Assembly (NCBI GenBank): GCA_900545865.1
Contig: URAN01000027.1
Location: forward strand, 1-36,765
Direction of reading: 5' to 3'
Length of the DNA: 36,765 nucleotides
Origin: an uncultured Eubacteriales bacterium
Lineage (GTDB): Bacteria; Bacillota; Clostridia; Monoglobales; Monoglobaceae
This document shows, one piece after another, positions 16,703-24,867 of the stretch. Within the stretch, counting starts at the first letter, position 1. Every line of letters begins with the position of its first letter. The notes beneath the pieces were generated by a model. The model saw nothing but the letters and a program-made list of their open reading frames with translations, had not been told where the DNA came from and did not search any database. Made by a program: the position numbers and the translations under genes.

Positions 16703-17635
16703 TTATCCCTGTTCGGCAATCGGCGTCAAATATTTCACAAGCTCTTTTATGTATGTTTCGCCGATGTTGCTTAAAATGTTCTGTTTCTTTAATATATATC
16801 CTATTTCCATCGAGCTGTTCGGGTTTTCGCTGTCCGCCTCAAACGGGACGGCGATATAGTCGCCGCCGTTTAACTCTTCACAGATTATTCCCGAACAAAG
16901 GGTATATCCGTTCAGTCCGACCATAAGATTCAGCATCGTTGCACGGTCGGTTGCCTTTATCATTCGCTTGTATTCGTTCGTACTCAAAATTTCTTCAGCA
17001 AAATAAAACGACCCCTTCTCACCCTGTTCGAACGAAAGACACGGATAATCGGCAAGCTGCGCGAATGTTATCGACTTATTTTTTGCAAGAGGATGATTCT
17101 TCCAGATATAGACATATCCGCGGCAGGTTATGAGGTGATGAAACTCAAGTCCGTTATCTCTCAGCATCTTTTGGATAATCTTTCTGTTGAAATCATTGAG
17201 ATACAATATCCCGATTTCGCTTTTAAGACTGCTTACATCATTTATTATATCTATTGTTTTTTCTTCTCTTATCGCGAACTCATATGTCTGTGTATCAAAC
17301 TGTTTGACCGTTTCGACAAACGCTTTTATCGCGAACGAATAATGCTGGGTCGATACGCCGAACTTACGCTTTACATTGCGCGAATCGATATATTTATCGC
17401 ACAAAAGCCGATATTGCTGGTACACCTGTCGGGCATATATCAAAAATTCCTCACCCTCGGATGTGGGAATAACCCCCCGACCCGTTCGGGTGAATATACG
17501 AATGTTAAGCTCGGTCTCAAGCTCGCGGATTGCGCTCGTCAGGGTCGGCTGTGAAATAAAAAGCTTTTCCGCCGCCTTATTCATCGAGCCCAAATCCGAT
17601 ATGGTAATGGCATAAAATATTTGTTGCAAGGTCAT
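16703..17635 (-). CDS. LysR-family transcriptional regulator
   Basis: The 310-residue protein has an N-terminal winged helix-turn-helix (residues 1-60, MTLQQIFYAITISDLGSMNK then AAEKLFISQPTLTSAIRELE) and a C-terminal LysR effector domain. The ATG at 17635 is chosen because the conserved helix-turn-helix begins there and AAAGGAG lies ~11 bases upstream; the ATG at 17665 has no site. It lies immediately upstream of metY in the same direction and is divergent from the gene at 17830. Control of metY and sulfur metabolism is a reasonable guess from position, and autoregulation is common in the family, but no effector can be read from the sequence. Confidence 0.92.
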   Translation of the reverse strand: MTLQQIFYAITISDLGSMNKAAEKLFISQPTLTSAIRELETELNIRIFTRTGRGVIPTSEGEEFLIYARQVYQQYRLLCDKYIDSRNVKRKFGVSTQHYSFAIKAFVETVKQFDTQTYEFAIREEKTIDIINDVSSLKSEIGILYLNDFNRKIIQKMLRDNGLEFHHLITCRGYVYIWKNHPLAKNKSITFAQLADYPCLSFEQGEKGSFYFAEEILSTNEYKRMIKATDRATMLNLMVGLNGYTLCSGIICEELNGGDYIAVPFEADSENPNSSMEIGYILKKQNILSNIGETYIKELVKYLTPIAEQG

Positions 17636-17744
17636 AATCCGATGCTCTCCTTTGCAATTGTGCATTAATTTGAATTTATATTCTAAATGTTATCACAGAT
17701 TAACCGCCGTGTCAAGAAAATACGCCGCTATCGAAAATTTTTGC

Positions 17745-17773
17745 TTGCAAAATTTCGGGTTTTGGCGTATAAT
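17745..17773 (+). promoter_or_regulatory. Promoter of the LacX-like gene
   Basis: TTGCAA (17745-17750), 17 bases, TATAAT (17768-17773), about 55 bases before the start codon. Confidence 0.65.
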
Positions 17774-17829
17774 TAAAATATCGTGCGTATGCACACAAAA
17801 AAATCTTATGCAGAACGGAGATTATCTAT

Positions 17830-18681
17830 ATGGTTACTTTAAAAAACAGCGATTTAGCGGTTAAAATAAACGAACTCGGCGCAGAGGTCAAAAGCATATA
17901 CGGCTTTGACACCGAATACATCTGGGAGGGCAAAAAAGAAATATGGGGCAACAGCTGTCCTTTGCTCTTTCCTATCTGCGGCGGTCTCAAAGAGGATAAA
18001 TACACTGTATACGGCGAAGAATACTCCCTGCCGAAACACGGCTATGCAAGAAACACTATGTTTCGGGTCGAAAGCGCAACCGATACCACGGCGGTATTTT
18101 TGCACACCTCGAACGATGAAACGAAAAAATGCTTTCCGTTCGATTATGAACTCAGGGTATGCTATACTCTAAGCGAAACATCTCTTAAAATCGAATACAG
18201 GGTTGACAACAAATCGGACAAAACAATGTATTTTTCAATCGGTTCTCACGAGGGATATTACACCCCCGACGGAATCGAGGATTATGACGTTATATTCGAC
18301 CAAAACGAAACGCTTGATACAAGTGCACTCTACGGAAACCTTTTGGCGGACAAAACAAGACGTATTTTAAAAGACAGCAACACACTTGCTCTTTATGAAA
18401 AATACTTTGCGATTGATGCGCTTGTATTCAAGAACATAAAATCACGCTCGGCTGTTTTGCGCAACCGCAAGAACGGCAAGGCGATAAAGGTTGATTTCGG
18501 ATTTGCGAAATACTTTTTAATTTGGCACAAGCCTTCTGCGCCGTTCATATGCCTTGAACCGTGGTCAGGTATTCCCGATACGGTAGGCTCGGATTATGAT
18601 ATAGCGAAAAAAGAGGGTATAATCTCACTTGACGCGGCAAAAACATACACCGCCGAACACACAATAACCGTTTTGGCATAA
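17830..18681 (+). CDS. Aldose 1-epimerase family protein (LacX/YeaD-like)
   Basis: The 283-residue cytosolic protein has the galactose mutarotase-like beta-sandwich. Landmarks are INELGAEVKSI near the start, PLLFPICGGL at ~45, PKHGYAR at ~68 with a conserved histidine, YRVDNKSDKTMYFSIGSHEGY at ~118-138 (NKSxxxMxFSIGxHxGF pattern), and CLEPWSGIPD at ~240 with a conserved acidic residue. It is shorter than GalM and fits the LacX group, whose substrates are mostly unassigned (possibly hexose phosphates). GGAG lies 9 bases before the ATG. It has its own promoter and is divergent from the LysR gene. Confidence 0.88.
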   Translation: MVTLKNSDLAVKINELGAEVKSIYGFDTEYIWEGKKEIWGNSCPLLFPICGGLKEDKYTVYGEEYSLPKHGYARNTMFRVESATDTTAVFLHTSNDETKKCFPFDYELRVCYTLSETSLKIEYRVDNKSDKTMYFSIGSHEGYYTPDGIEDYDVIFDQNETLDTSALYGNLLADKTRRILKDSNTLALYEKYFAIDALVFKNIKSRSAVLRNRKNGKAIKVDFGFAKYFLIWHKPSAPFICLEPWSGIPDTVGSDYDIAKKEGIISLDAAKTYTAEHTITVLA

Positions 18682-18688
18682 TTCGGAC

Positions 18689-18717
18689 TTGACCGCACGG
18701 AATATATATGTTAAAAT
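18689..18717 (+). promoter_or_regulatory. Promoter of the argH transcript
   Basis: TTGACC (18689-18694), 17 bases, TAAAAT (18712-18717), both one mismatch from consensus. It gives an unusually long leader of about 250 bases before argH. The leader holds a repeated segment, hairpins and a short ORF. Confidence 0.75.
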
Positions 18718-18765
18718 AGAAAAATCGTTTTAATGCGACAGAATTTTACATACACAACAGTTGCC

Positions 18766-18794
18766 GCCGATGCAGGGCGGCGGAATGGAGATTA
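18766..18794 (+). repeat. 29-base direct repeat, copy 1 (duplicated argH ribosome binding region)
   Basis: The segment starting GCCGATGCAGGGCGGCGG and ending GGAGATTA is identical to 18943-18971. Copy 1 brings an intact GGAG in front of a GTG codon (18797) instead of the argH ATG. The copies are 177 bases apart, which fits a segmental duplication or an insertion flanked by a duplicated segment. Confidence 0.95.
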
Positions 18795-18818
18795 ACGTGA
18801 AAGAAACTTTCACGTTAA
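18792..18818 (+). promoter_or_regulatory. Strong hairpin in the argH leader
   Basis: TTAACGTGAAAG and CTTTCACGTTAA form a perfect 12-base-pair stem with an AAA loop. It encloses the GTG start of the short leader ORF. No U tract follows, so it is not a simple terminator. Further hairpins follow: GCCCGTGCA with TGCACATGGGC at ~18837-18885, and ATCTCTTG with CAAGAGAT at ~18890-18926. Confidence 0.8.
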
Positions 18819-18835
18819 GCCTCCGGCAGATTTAA
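18797..18835 (+). CDS. Possible 12-residue leader peptide upstream of argH
   Basis: GTG to TAA encodes MKETFTLSLRQI. It sits 6 bases after the same GGAG context that argH uses (copy 1 of the 29-base repeat) and is covered by a strong hairpin. It may be a regulatory leader peptide or a chance product of the duplication. No family is recognised. Confidence 0.25.
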   Translation: MKETFTLSLRQI

Positions 18836-18942
18836 TTGCCCGTGCAAAATTTTCTTCGCATACGCTCAGAAATGCACATGGGCGTAATAATCTCTTGTTA
18901 TTCCTTGCCCTGCCGGCAAGAGATATTTAACTTGTTTTTTGT

Positions 18943-18971
18943 GCCGATGCAGGGCGGCGGAATGGAGATTA
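18943..18971 (+). repeat. 29-base direct repeat, copy 2 (argH ribosome binding region)
   Basis: Identical to 18766-18794. This copy supplies the GGAG that lies 6 bases before the argH ATG at 18974. Confidence 0.95.
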
Positions 18972-18973
18972 TT

Positions 18974-20347
18974 ATGGAAAAATTATGGGGCGGAAGGTTT
19001 TCAAAAGCGACCGATTCTTTGGTTGACGATTTTAATTCGTCAATCCGATTCGACCAAAGAATGTACGCACAAGACATCGAAGGCAGTACGGCTCACGCCG
19101 AAATGCTCGGCAGACAGGGCATTATTCCGAAAGCGGACGCTGAATTGATAGTAAAAACCCTCAAAGAGATTAAATCCGACATCGATGACGGAAAAGTCGA
19201 GTTTGAAATCGATGCAGAGGACATACATATGAATATAGAAACGATACTTATATCGAGAATAGGCGATGTGGGTAAGCGTTTGCACACCGGACGAAGCCGC
19301 AACGACCAGGTTGCGCTCGATCTGCGTATGTATCTGCGCAGCGAGACCGATGAGATAATCAAAATGGTCGATGACTTAAAGACGGCGCTTTTAGAGATTG
19401 CCGAAAAGAATATCCATACGATTATGCCGGGATATACACACCTTCAAAAGGCACAGCCGATAACTCTCGCTCATCATCTTATGGCATATTATGAGATGCT
19501 GAGGCGTGACCGCGACAGACTTTGTGACTGTCGCCGCCGAATAAACCAAATGCCGCTCGGAAGCGGCGCTCTCGCCGGCACAACATATCCGCTCGACCGC
19601 GAATTTGTTGCCGAAAAACTTGGCTTTGACGGAATCACACTCAACAGCCTTGACGGCGTGTCTGACCGTGATTTTGTGTGCGAACTCGCTTTTGCGATTT
19701 CACTCATTATGGTTCACCTTTCGCGTCTGTCAGAGGAAATCATCCTCTGGAGTTCAAACGAATTCGGATTCATCGAACTCGATGATGCGTACAGCACGGG
19801 TTCAAGCATTATGCCGCAAAAGAAAAACCCCGATGTTGCCGAGCTTGTCCGCGGAAAGACAGGCCGTACATTCGGCTCTCTTATGGGACTTTTGACTATG
19901 ATGAAAGGTCTTCCTCTTGCGTATAACAAGGATATGCAAGAGGATAAAGAACAAATATTCGATGCAGTTGACACCGTTAAAATGTGTCTGCCCGTATTCG
20001 CAAAAATGCTCTTGACCATGCGCGTCAAAACCGATGTTATGCTGCGCGGCGCAAAGGGCGGTTTTACAAACGCAACGGATGTTGCGGATTACCTTGTCAA
20101 AAAGGGTCTGCCTTTCCGTGATGCACACTCTGTTGTCGGTCAAATGGTTGCGTATTGCATCGAACACAATAAGGCAATCGATGAATTGAGTTTTGATGAA
20201 TTCAAAAGCTTTTCGGAACTCATATCCGATGATGTATACGATGCAATATCGCTCGAAACCTGTGTAAATCAAAGAAAGCTCGCCGGCGGCCCCGCATTTG
20301 ATACGGTTGCGGCTCTGATTAAAAAATACAAAAACGAAGAACAATAA
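18974..20347 (+). CDS. argH: Argininosuccinate lyase
   Basis: Catalyses the last step of arginine synthesis, cleaving argininosuccinate into arginine and fumarate. From the ATG at 18974 the protein has 457 residues, the normal length, and opens with the family start MEKLWGGRFSK. TGRSRNDQVALDLRMYLR lies at ~111-128, the catalytic-loop signature GSSIMPQKKNPD at ~278-289, and the C-terminal lyase fold is complete. The reading frame stays open to 18836 but that extension overlaps the repeat region and has no homology. No argG is in view. The metallophosphoesterase gene follows after 20 bases and may be co-transcribed. Confidence 0.97.
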   Translation: MEKLWGGRFSKATDSLVDDFNSSIRFDQRMYAQDIEGSTAHAEMLGRQGIIPKADAELIVKTLKEIKSDIDDGKVEFEIDAEDIHMNIETILISRIGDVGKRLHTGRSRNDQVALDLRMYLRSETDEIIKMVDDLKTALLEIAEKNIHTIMPGYTHLQKAQPITLAHHLMAYYEMLRRDRDRLCDCRRRINQMPLGSGALAGTTYPLDREFVAEKLGFDGITLNSLDGVSDRDFVCELAFAISLIMVHLSRLSEEIILWSSNEFGFIELDDAYSTGSSIMPQKKNPDVAELVRGKTGRTFGSLMGLLTMMKGLPLAYNKDMQEDKEQIFDAVDTVKMCLPVFAKMLLTMRVKTDVMLRGAKGGFTNATDVADYLVKKGLPFRDAHSVVGQMVAYCIEHNKAIDELSFDEFKSFSELISDDVYDAISLETCVNQRKLAGGPAFDTVAALIKKYKNEEQ

Positions 20348-20367
20348 ACAGATTAAACGGTGATTAT

Positions 20368-21081
20368 ATGTCAATTTTCGCAATATCCGATTTGCATCTG
20401 TCACTCGGCTGTGACAAGCCGATGGATGTTTTCGGAAGCAAATGGTTAAATTATACCGAACGAATGCGCAAAAACTGGAACAGCATCGTAACGGCCAGCG
20501 ATTATGTCATCATTCCGGGTGACATTTCCTGGGCGACTTATATCGATGATGCGGTTCGGGATTTTGAATACATCAATAATTTAAACGGCAAAAAGATACT
20601 TCTCAAAGGAAACCACGATTATTGGTGGACAACGGCAAGCAAGATGACAAAATTCTTTGAGAAAAACAATTTTGACACCATTCGCTTTGTGCAAAACAAT
20701 TCGGTTATAATAAGCGACAATAACCGCAAAATCGCGATTTGCGGAACGCGCGGCTGGATAATTCCGCCGCTCGGCAGCATCGGCGAGGACAGAAAAATTT
20801 TTGAACGCGAAAAACAGCGTCTCGTTCTGTCATTTCAAGACGCGCTGCGTTCGAATCCCGATAAAATTATCGCCGCAATGCACTATCCGCCCGTTGAAAA
20901 AGACGCCGAAAACTCCGATTTTATTCGCATAATGAGTGAGTTTAACGCGGATGAATGTGTTTTCGGACACTTGCACGCCGCGTCACACATCAGCGCTCCG
21001 CACGGGGTTTACGGCGGAATACGTCTCAGACTTGTATCGTGCGATTATCTGAACTTTGTTCCGCTTTTGATTTTAAAGTAA
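20368..21081 (+). CDS. Metallophosphoesterase
   Basis: The 237-residue calcineurin-like phosphoesterase has the full set of dinuclear metal motifs: DLH at ~8-10, PGDISWA at ~50-56, GNHDYWW at ~81-87, an HYPP histidine at ~172 and GHLH at ~198. The short form with WATYIDDAVRDFEYI and GTRGWI is widespread in Clostridia, and its substrate is not known to me. It is a cytosolic protein with no signal peptide. GGTGAT precedes the ATG at 6 bases. It follows argH closely; a functional link is not evident. Confidence 0.9.
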   Translation: MSIFAISDLHLSLGCDKPMDVFGSKWLNYTERMRKNWNSIVTASDYVIIPGDISWATYIDDAVRDFEYINNLNGKKILLKGNHDYWWTTASKMTKFFEKNNFDTIRFVQNNSVIISDNNRKIAICGTRGWIIPPLGSIGEDRKIFEREKQRLVLSFQDALRSNPDKIIAAMHYPPVEKDAENSDFIRIMSEFNADECVFGHLHAASHISAPHGVYGGIRLRLVSCDYLNFVPLLILK

Positions 21082-21104
21082 GATTGAACAAACACATTAA
21101 AACA

Positions 21105-21156
21105 AACATTGATTTTTTGTTGATTTTTCTTTAAATCCGCAAAAAATCAAAATGTT
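21105..21156. terminator. AT-rich inverted repeat, probable terminator after the phosphoesterase gene
   Basis: AACATTGATTTTTTG (21105-21119) pairs with CAAAAAATCAAAATGTT (21140-21156) apart from a 2-base bulge, with a 20-base loop. No clean U run follows, so termination on the plus strand is likely but not certain. Confidence 0.5.
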
Positions 21157-21189
21157 TACAAAAAATTAAAAAAATAATTGCAAAAACAC

Positions 21190-21217
21190 TTGCATTTTTA
21201 TTATTTTATGATATAAT
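21190..21217 (+). promoter_or_regulatory. Promoter of tig
   Basis: TTGCAT (21190-21195), 16 bases, TATAAT (21212-21217), 39 bases before the tig ATG. Confidence 0.6.
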
Positions 21218-21256
21218 ATTGTAGGTACATTTTTAGAAGCAGAGAGGATTGTTTAA

Positions 21257-22534
21257 ATGAGTACAGTGGAAAAGGTTGACAAAAACGTTGTAAGCTTTGA
21301 GTTCACGGTTTCTGCCGATGAATTTGAAAAAGGTGTAGAAAAGGCTTACAGAAAAAATGTCGGCAAGATTAACATTCAGGGCTTTCGTAAGGGAAAAGCT
21401 CCGAGAAAAATTATCGAAAGATATTACGGTGCGGAAATTTTTTATGAAGATGCGGTCAATATTGTTCTTCCCGATGCATACGACAATGCGGTTAAAGAGA
21501 ACAACATCTTTCCCGTTGACCAGCCGGAAATCGATATAAAAGGTGAAATCGAAAAGGGCAAGGACATCACATTTACCGCCAAAGTTACCGTTAAGCCCGA
21601 ATTTGAGCTTGGCGAATACAAAGGCGTAAAGGCTCAAAAAGTTACAAGCCGTGTTCTTAAAAAGGACATCGAGGCTGAACTCGAAAAGAAAAGAGAAATG
21701 AACTCGAGAATGGTTCCCGTTGAAGACAGACCCATCGAAAAAGACGATGTTGCAAACATTGACTTTGAGGGCTTTTGCGACGGTGTTCCGTTTGACGGCG
21801 GAAAAGGCGAAGGTTTTGACCTCACAATCGGTTCGGGACAGTTTATCCCCGGATTTGAGGAACAGCTCATCGGCAAGAACATCGGTGACGAGGTTGATGT
21901 AAACGTTACTTTCCCCGAAGAATATCATGCAGAAGAGCTTAAAGGCAAGCCCGCTCTGTTTAAAGTTAAAATCAACTCGATAAAGGTTAAAGAGCTGCCG
22001 GAGCTTGATGATGAATTTGCAAAAGACGTAAGCGAATTCGATACATTGGAAGACCTTAAAAAAGACATAAAAGAAAATCTTTCAAAAGCAGGCAAAGAGA
22101 ATGCAGCTCACAAAACCGAGGAAAACGTAATCAATGCTGTTTGCGATGCAACGGAGATTGATATTCCCGATGCGATGATTAATTCACAGATTGACAAAAT
22201 GCTGCGCGATTTCGATATGAATATGCGCTATCAGGGTCTTAACCTTGAACAGTATCTCAAATACACCGGTATGACGGTTGATAAGATGAGAGCGCAATTC
22301 AAGGATGATGCGGCTAAAAATGTCAAAACTTCTCTTGTTCTTGAAAAGATATGTGAAGCAGAGGGCATCGATGCATCCGAAGATGAAATAAACAAAGAAT
22401 ATGAGTCTATGGCTGAATCAAACGGAATGAAAATTGAGGACATCAAAAAGTATGTTTCCGAAGACGATGTTAAAGAGACCATTAAAGCACGCAACACAAT
22501 CAAATTCTTGGTTGACAATGCAAATTTTAAATAA
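21257..22534 (+). CDS. tig: Trigger factor
   Basis: Ribosome-associated chaperone and peptidyl-prolyl isomerase that meets nascent chains at the tunnel exit. The 425-residue protein has the ribosome-binding domain (1-~110, loop GFRKGKAPR at ~44-52), the FKBP-type PPIase domain (~155-240, VANIDFEGFCDGVPFDGGK then GSGQFIPGFEEQLIG) and the helical C-terminal domain. Length and order are normal. AGAGAGGA precedes the ATG. tig-clpP-clpX is the usual bacterial order; here a terminator and a 330-base structured spacer separate tig from clpP, so clpP probably has its own promoter. Confidence 0.97.
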   Translation: MSTVEKVDKNVVSFEFTVSADEFEKGVEKAYRKNVGKINIQGFRKGKAPRKIIERYYGAEIFYEDAVNIVLPDAYDNAVKENNIFPVDQPEIDIKGEIEKGKDITFTAKVTVKPEFELGEYKGVKAQKVTSRVLKKDIEAELEKKREMNSRMVPVEDRPIEKDDVANIDFEGFCDGVPFDGGKGEGFDLTIGSGQFIPGFEEQLIGKNIGDEVDVNVTFPEEYHAEELKGKPALFKVKINSIKVKELPELDDEFAKDVSEFDTLEDLKKDIKENLSKAGKENAAHKTEENVINAVCDATEIDIPDAMINSQIDKMLRDFDMNMRYQGLNLEQYLKYTGMTVDKMRAQFKDDAAKNVKTSLVLEKICEAEGIDASEDEINKEYESMAESNGMKIEDIKKYVSEDDVKETIKARNTIKFLVDNANFK

Positions 22535-22543
22535 AATATAACT

Positions 22544-22596
22544 AAATTAAGATGTCCCCCGCCTCAAGTTGGCGGCGGGTTCCCCTTAATTTTTTC
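22544..22596 (+). terminator. Terminator of tig
   Basis: AAATTAAG pairs with CTTAATTT around an inner CCGCC/GGCGG hairpin, and the outer stem runs into TTTTTT. Confidence 0.88.
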
Positions 22597-22659
22597 AGTG
22601 ACGGGATACAATCCCTCACTGAATACGTTGAATAACTGGACTTTTAGTCCCTTATTGAA
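22594..22659 (+). other. Two further hairpins between tig and clpP
   Basis: The first (22594-22623) pairs TTCAGTGA with TCACTGAA and, after one bulged base, GGGAT with ATCCC. The second (22628-22659) pairs AATAA with TTATT and GGACT with AGTCC. They lie upstream of the likely clpP promoter, so they would be transcribed only by read-through from tig or belong to an unrecognised small RNA or palindromic repeat. Confidence 0.6.
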
Positions 22660-22660
22660 T

Positions 22661-22678
22661 GCAAATTTTAAAATTTGC
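22661..22678. promoter_or_regulatory. Perfect 18-base palindrome at the clpP promoter, candidate operator
   Basis: GCAAATTTTAAAATTTGC is its own reverse complement and overlaps the proposed -35 box (22675-22680). Its left part, with two bases before it, also repeats the last codons of tig (22517-22531). It is not a CtsR site. Confidence 0.55.
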
Positions 22679-22703
22679 CGCATATGTTTTGCCGATGCAT
22701 AAT
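22675..22703 (+). promoter_or_regulatory. Likely promoter of clpP-clpX
   Basis: TTGCCG (22675-22680), 17 bases, CATAAT (22698-22703). An alternative -10 TATAAT lies at 22716-22721 but has no good -35. Either gives a leader of roughly 140-155 bases. Confidence 0.45.
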
Positions 22704-22750
22704 AGAATTTAACAGTATAATTCAAAAATTATTCTAAATCGGTATAAAAG

Positions 22751-22785
22751 CGGGTTGATTTGGATATATTATCCGGGTCAGCCCG
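22751..22785 (+). promoter_or_regulatory. Long hairpin in the clpP leader
   Basis: Sixteen base pairs (22751-22766 with 22770-22785, four of them G-U) close on a 3-base loop with no mismatch. No U run follows, so it is not a terminator. Between it and the start codon TTTCCCA can pair with TGGGAAA, and GCCTGC with GCAGGC; these two helices interleave and could form a pseudoknot close to the ribosome binding site. Confidence 0.65.
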
Positions 22786-22864
22786 TATTAAATAGATACT
22801 CTTTTCTTTCCCATACGCCTGCGGTGGGAAAACAAATATTGCAGGCAGAAAGGCAATGATTTAA

Positions 22865-23467
22865 GTGGATAATTACAATTTCAGAAACAGTTTGGTTCCT
22901 TATGTAATCGAACAGACAGGTCACGGAGAACGTTCATACGATATATTTTCACGTCTTTTAAAAGACAGAATTATCTTTTTGTCGGATGAGGTAAACGATG
23001 CCACGGCAAGCCTTGTTGTTGCACAGCTGCTCTTTCTCGACAGCGAAGACCCCGATAAAGATATAAACTTGTACATCAACAGCCCGGGCGGCTCGGTTAC
23101 GGCAGGAATGGCGATTTATGATACAATGCAATACACAAAAGCCGATGTTTCGACCATCTGTGTTGGAATGGCTGCGTCTATGGGTGCATTTTTGCTCTCA
23201 TCGGGCGCAAAGGGCAAGCGCTATGCCCTTCCGAACAGCGAAATTATGATTCATCAGCCTCTCGGCGGAACTCAGGGTCAAACAACCGATATGCAAATCC
23301 ACGTTGAGCGTATGCTTAAAATAAAAGATAACCTCAACAATATTTTAAGCCAAAACACGGGTCAGCCTCTCGATGTAATCAAGGCAGACACCGAACGCGA
23401 CAACTTTATGGATGCGGAAGCAGCCGTTAAATACGGTCTGATTGACAAGATAGTAACCAAAAGATAG
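22865..23467 (+). CDS. clpP: ATP-dependent Clp protease proteolytic subunit
   Basis: The serine peptidase of the ClpXP complex, a tetradecameric barrel in the cytosol. The 200-residue protein has the complete triad Ser105 (GMAASMGAFL), His130 (IMIHQPLGG) and Asp179. The start is a GTG at 22865, with AAAGG about 11 bases upstream, and homology starts there (MDNYNFRNSLVPYVIEQT). A two-codon ATG ATT TAA lies immediately before the GTG and may be chance. clpX follows after 11 bases. The structured leader (22704-22864) may regulate it. Confidence 0.97.
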   Translation: MDNYNFRNSLVPYVIEQTGHGERSYDIFSRLLKDRIIFLSDEVNDATASLVVAQLLFLDSEDPDKDINLYINSPGGSVTAGMAIYDTMQYTKADVSTICVGMAASMGAFLLSSGAKGKRYALPNSEIMIHQPLGGTQGQTTDMQIHVERMLKIKDNLNNILSQNTGQPLDVIKADTERDNFMDAEAAVKYGLIDKIVTKR

Positions 23468-23478
23468 GGGAGTGCTCT

Positions 23479-24783
23479 ATGCCAAATAAAATAGATGACA
23501 GCAAAAAATGCCGCTGTTCTTTCTGCGGAAAACCCGAGGACAAAGTTAAAAAGCTCGTTGAGGGTCCCGGCGTATATATATGCAACGAATGTGTTGAATT
23601 GTGCGTTGACCTTTTCAAGGAGGAATCGATGTCGCTGGACATCGAAAGTCTTAAAGATATTCCGAAACCGGCGGAGATATTCGACTTTTTAAACGAATAT
23701 ATAATCGGTCAGGACGCCGCAAAAAAATCGCTCAGTGTTGCAATTTACAATCACTATAAACGCATACACTCAAAGGTGATAAATACAGATGTTGAGCTTC
23801 AGAAAAGCAATATCCTTATGATAGGCCCGACAGGATGCGGAAAAACGTTTCTTGCACAGACTCTCGCAAAAATGCTCAATGTTCCTTTCGCTATCGCGGA
23901 CGCAACCTCTTTGACAGAGGCGGGCTATGTCGGTGAGGATGTTGAAAACATCCTGCTCAGACTTATTCAAGCGGCGGATTATGATATTGAGCTTGCCGAA
24001 AACGGTATTATTTATATCGATGAGGTCGATAAAATATCGCGAAAGTCTGAGAACACCTCTATCACGCGAGATGTCAGCGGCGAAGGCGTTCAACAAACGC
24101 TCTTGAAAATTCTTGAGGGAACTGTTGCATCCGTTCCGCCCACAGGCGGAAGAAAGCATCCGCATCAGGAATTTATTCAGATTGACACGACAAATATTCT
24201 GTTTATCTGCGGTGGTGCTTTTGAGGGACTCGATAAGATAATCGAAAGCCGCGTAAACAGCAAGACTATGGGCTTTGGCGCAAAAGTCGAAAGCCGCAAA
24301 GAACGCAACCGCGGTGAAATACTCAAACAAATGGAACCGACCGACCTGCTCAAATTCGGTATAATCCCCGAGCTTATCGGAAGGCTTCCGATTGTGGTTA
24401 CGCTCGATTCTCTCAACGAGGACGCGCTTTGTTCGATACTGACCAAGCCCAAAAACGCTCTGGTTAAACAATATAAGACACTCTTTGAAATGGACGATGT
24501 TGATTTGGAATTCGAACCCGATGCCGTTGCCGAAATCGCACGGCTTGCAGCAGAGCGCAAAACGGGCGCGCGCGGACTTCGCACCATTATCGAATCGGTA
24601 ATGCTCGATATTATGTACGAAATTCCGTCAGACCCGACAATCGAAAAAGTTGTCATAACAAAAGAATGTGTTGATAAGACGGGCAAGCCGAGGCTGACAT
24701 ATAACACAAGCCGCACAAAAACAGCGTCAAAATCGGCTAAAAAAACCGTTATAACCGATGATAAACAGAATAATGTCGGATAG
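23479..24783 (+). CDS. clpX: ATP-dependent Clp protease ATPase subunit ClpX
   Basis: Hexameric AAA+ unfoldase that feeds substrates to ClpP. The 434-residue protein has the N-terminal zinc-binding domain (CSFC at 13-16 and CNEC at 35-38), Walker A GPTGCGKT at 116-123, Walker B in IIYIDEVDK at ~175-183, the sensor region and a C-terminal small domain. GGGAG precedes the ATG. It forms an operon with clpP, and a strong terminator follows. Confidence 0.98.
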   Translation: MPNKIDDSKKCRCSFCGKPEDKVKKLVEGPGVYICNECVELCVDLFKEESMSLDIESLKDIPKPAEIFDFLNEYIIGQDAAKKSLSVAIYNHYKRIHSKVINTDVELQKSNILMIGPTGCGKTFLAQTLAKMLNVPFAIADATSLTEAGYVGEDVENILLRLIQAADYDIELAENGIIYIDEVDKISRKSENTSITRDVSGEGVQQTLLKILEGTVASVPPTGGRKHPHQEFIQIDTTNILFICGGAFEGLDKIIESRVNSKTMGFGAKVESRKERNRGEILKQMEPTDLLKFGIIPELIGRLPIVVTLDSLNEDALCSILTKPKNALVKQYKTLFEMDDVDLEFEPDAVAEIARLAAERKTGARGLRTIIESVMLDIMYEIPSDPTIEKVVITKECVDKTGKPRLTYNTSRTKTASKSAKKTVITDDKQNNVG

Positions 24784-24813
24784 CATTTTTAAAACTATTC
24801 TCTTTTAATATTC

Positions 24814-24862
24814 AACAAAAAAGCAGGAACGAAACAGTGTTTTCGTCCCTGCTTTTTGTTTT
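24814..24862. terminator. Bidirectional terminator between clpX and the spoIVFB-like gene
   Basis: AAAAAGCAGG-ACGAAA pairs with TTTCGT-CCTGCTTTTT, with T runs at the 3' side on both strands. It overlaps the end of the gap before the leftward gene's stop at 24868. Confidence 0.93.
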
Positions 24863-24867
24863 GCCCG

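Noticed and set aside
18718..18973. T-box or arginine-type riboswitch before argH
   Set aside because: The leader is structured but has no T-box antiterminator core and no terminator U run; it is better described as a repeat plus hairpins.
21233..21928. 231-codon open frame on the minus strand
   Set aside because: Antisense to trigger factor; the sequence is a typical mirror of a lysine/glutamate-rich gene.
22680..22864. CtsR heptad operator before clpP
   Set aside because: The direct repeat GGTCAAA is not found.
23770..24471. 233-codon open frame on the minus strand
   Set aside because: Antisense to clpX, whose motifs are complete.
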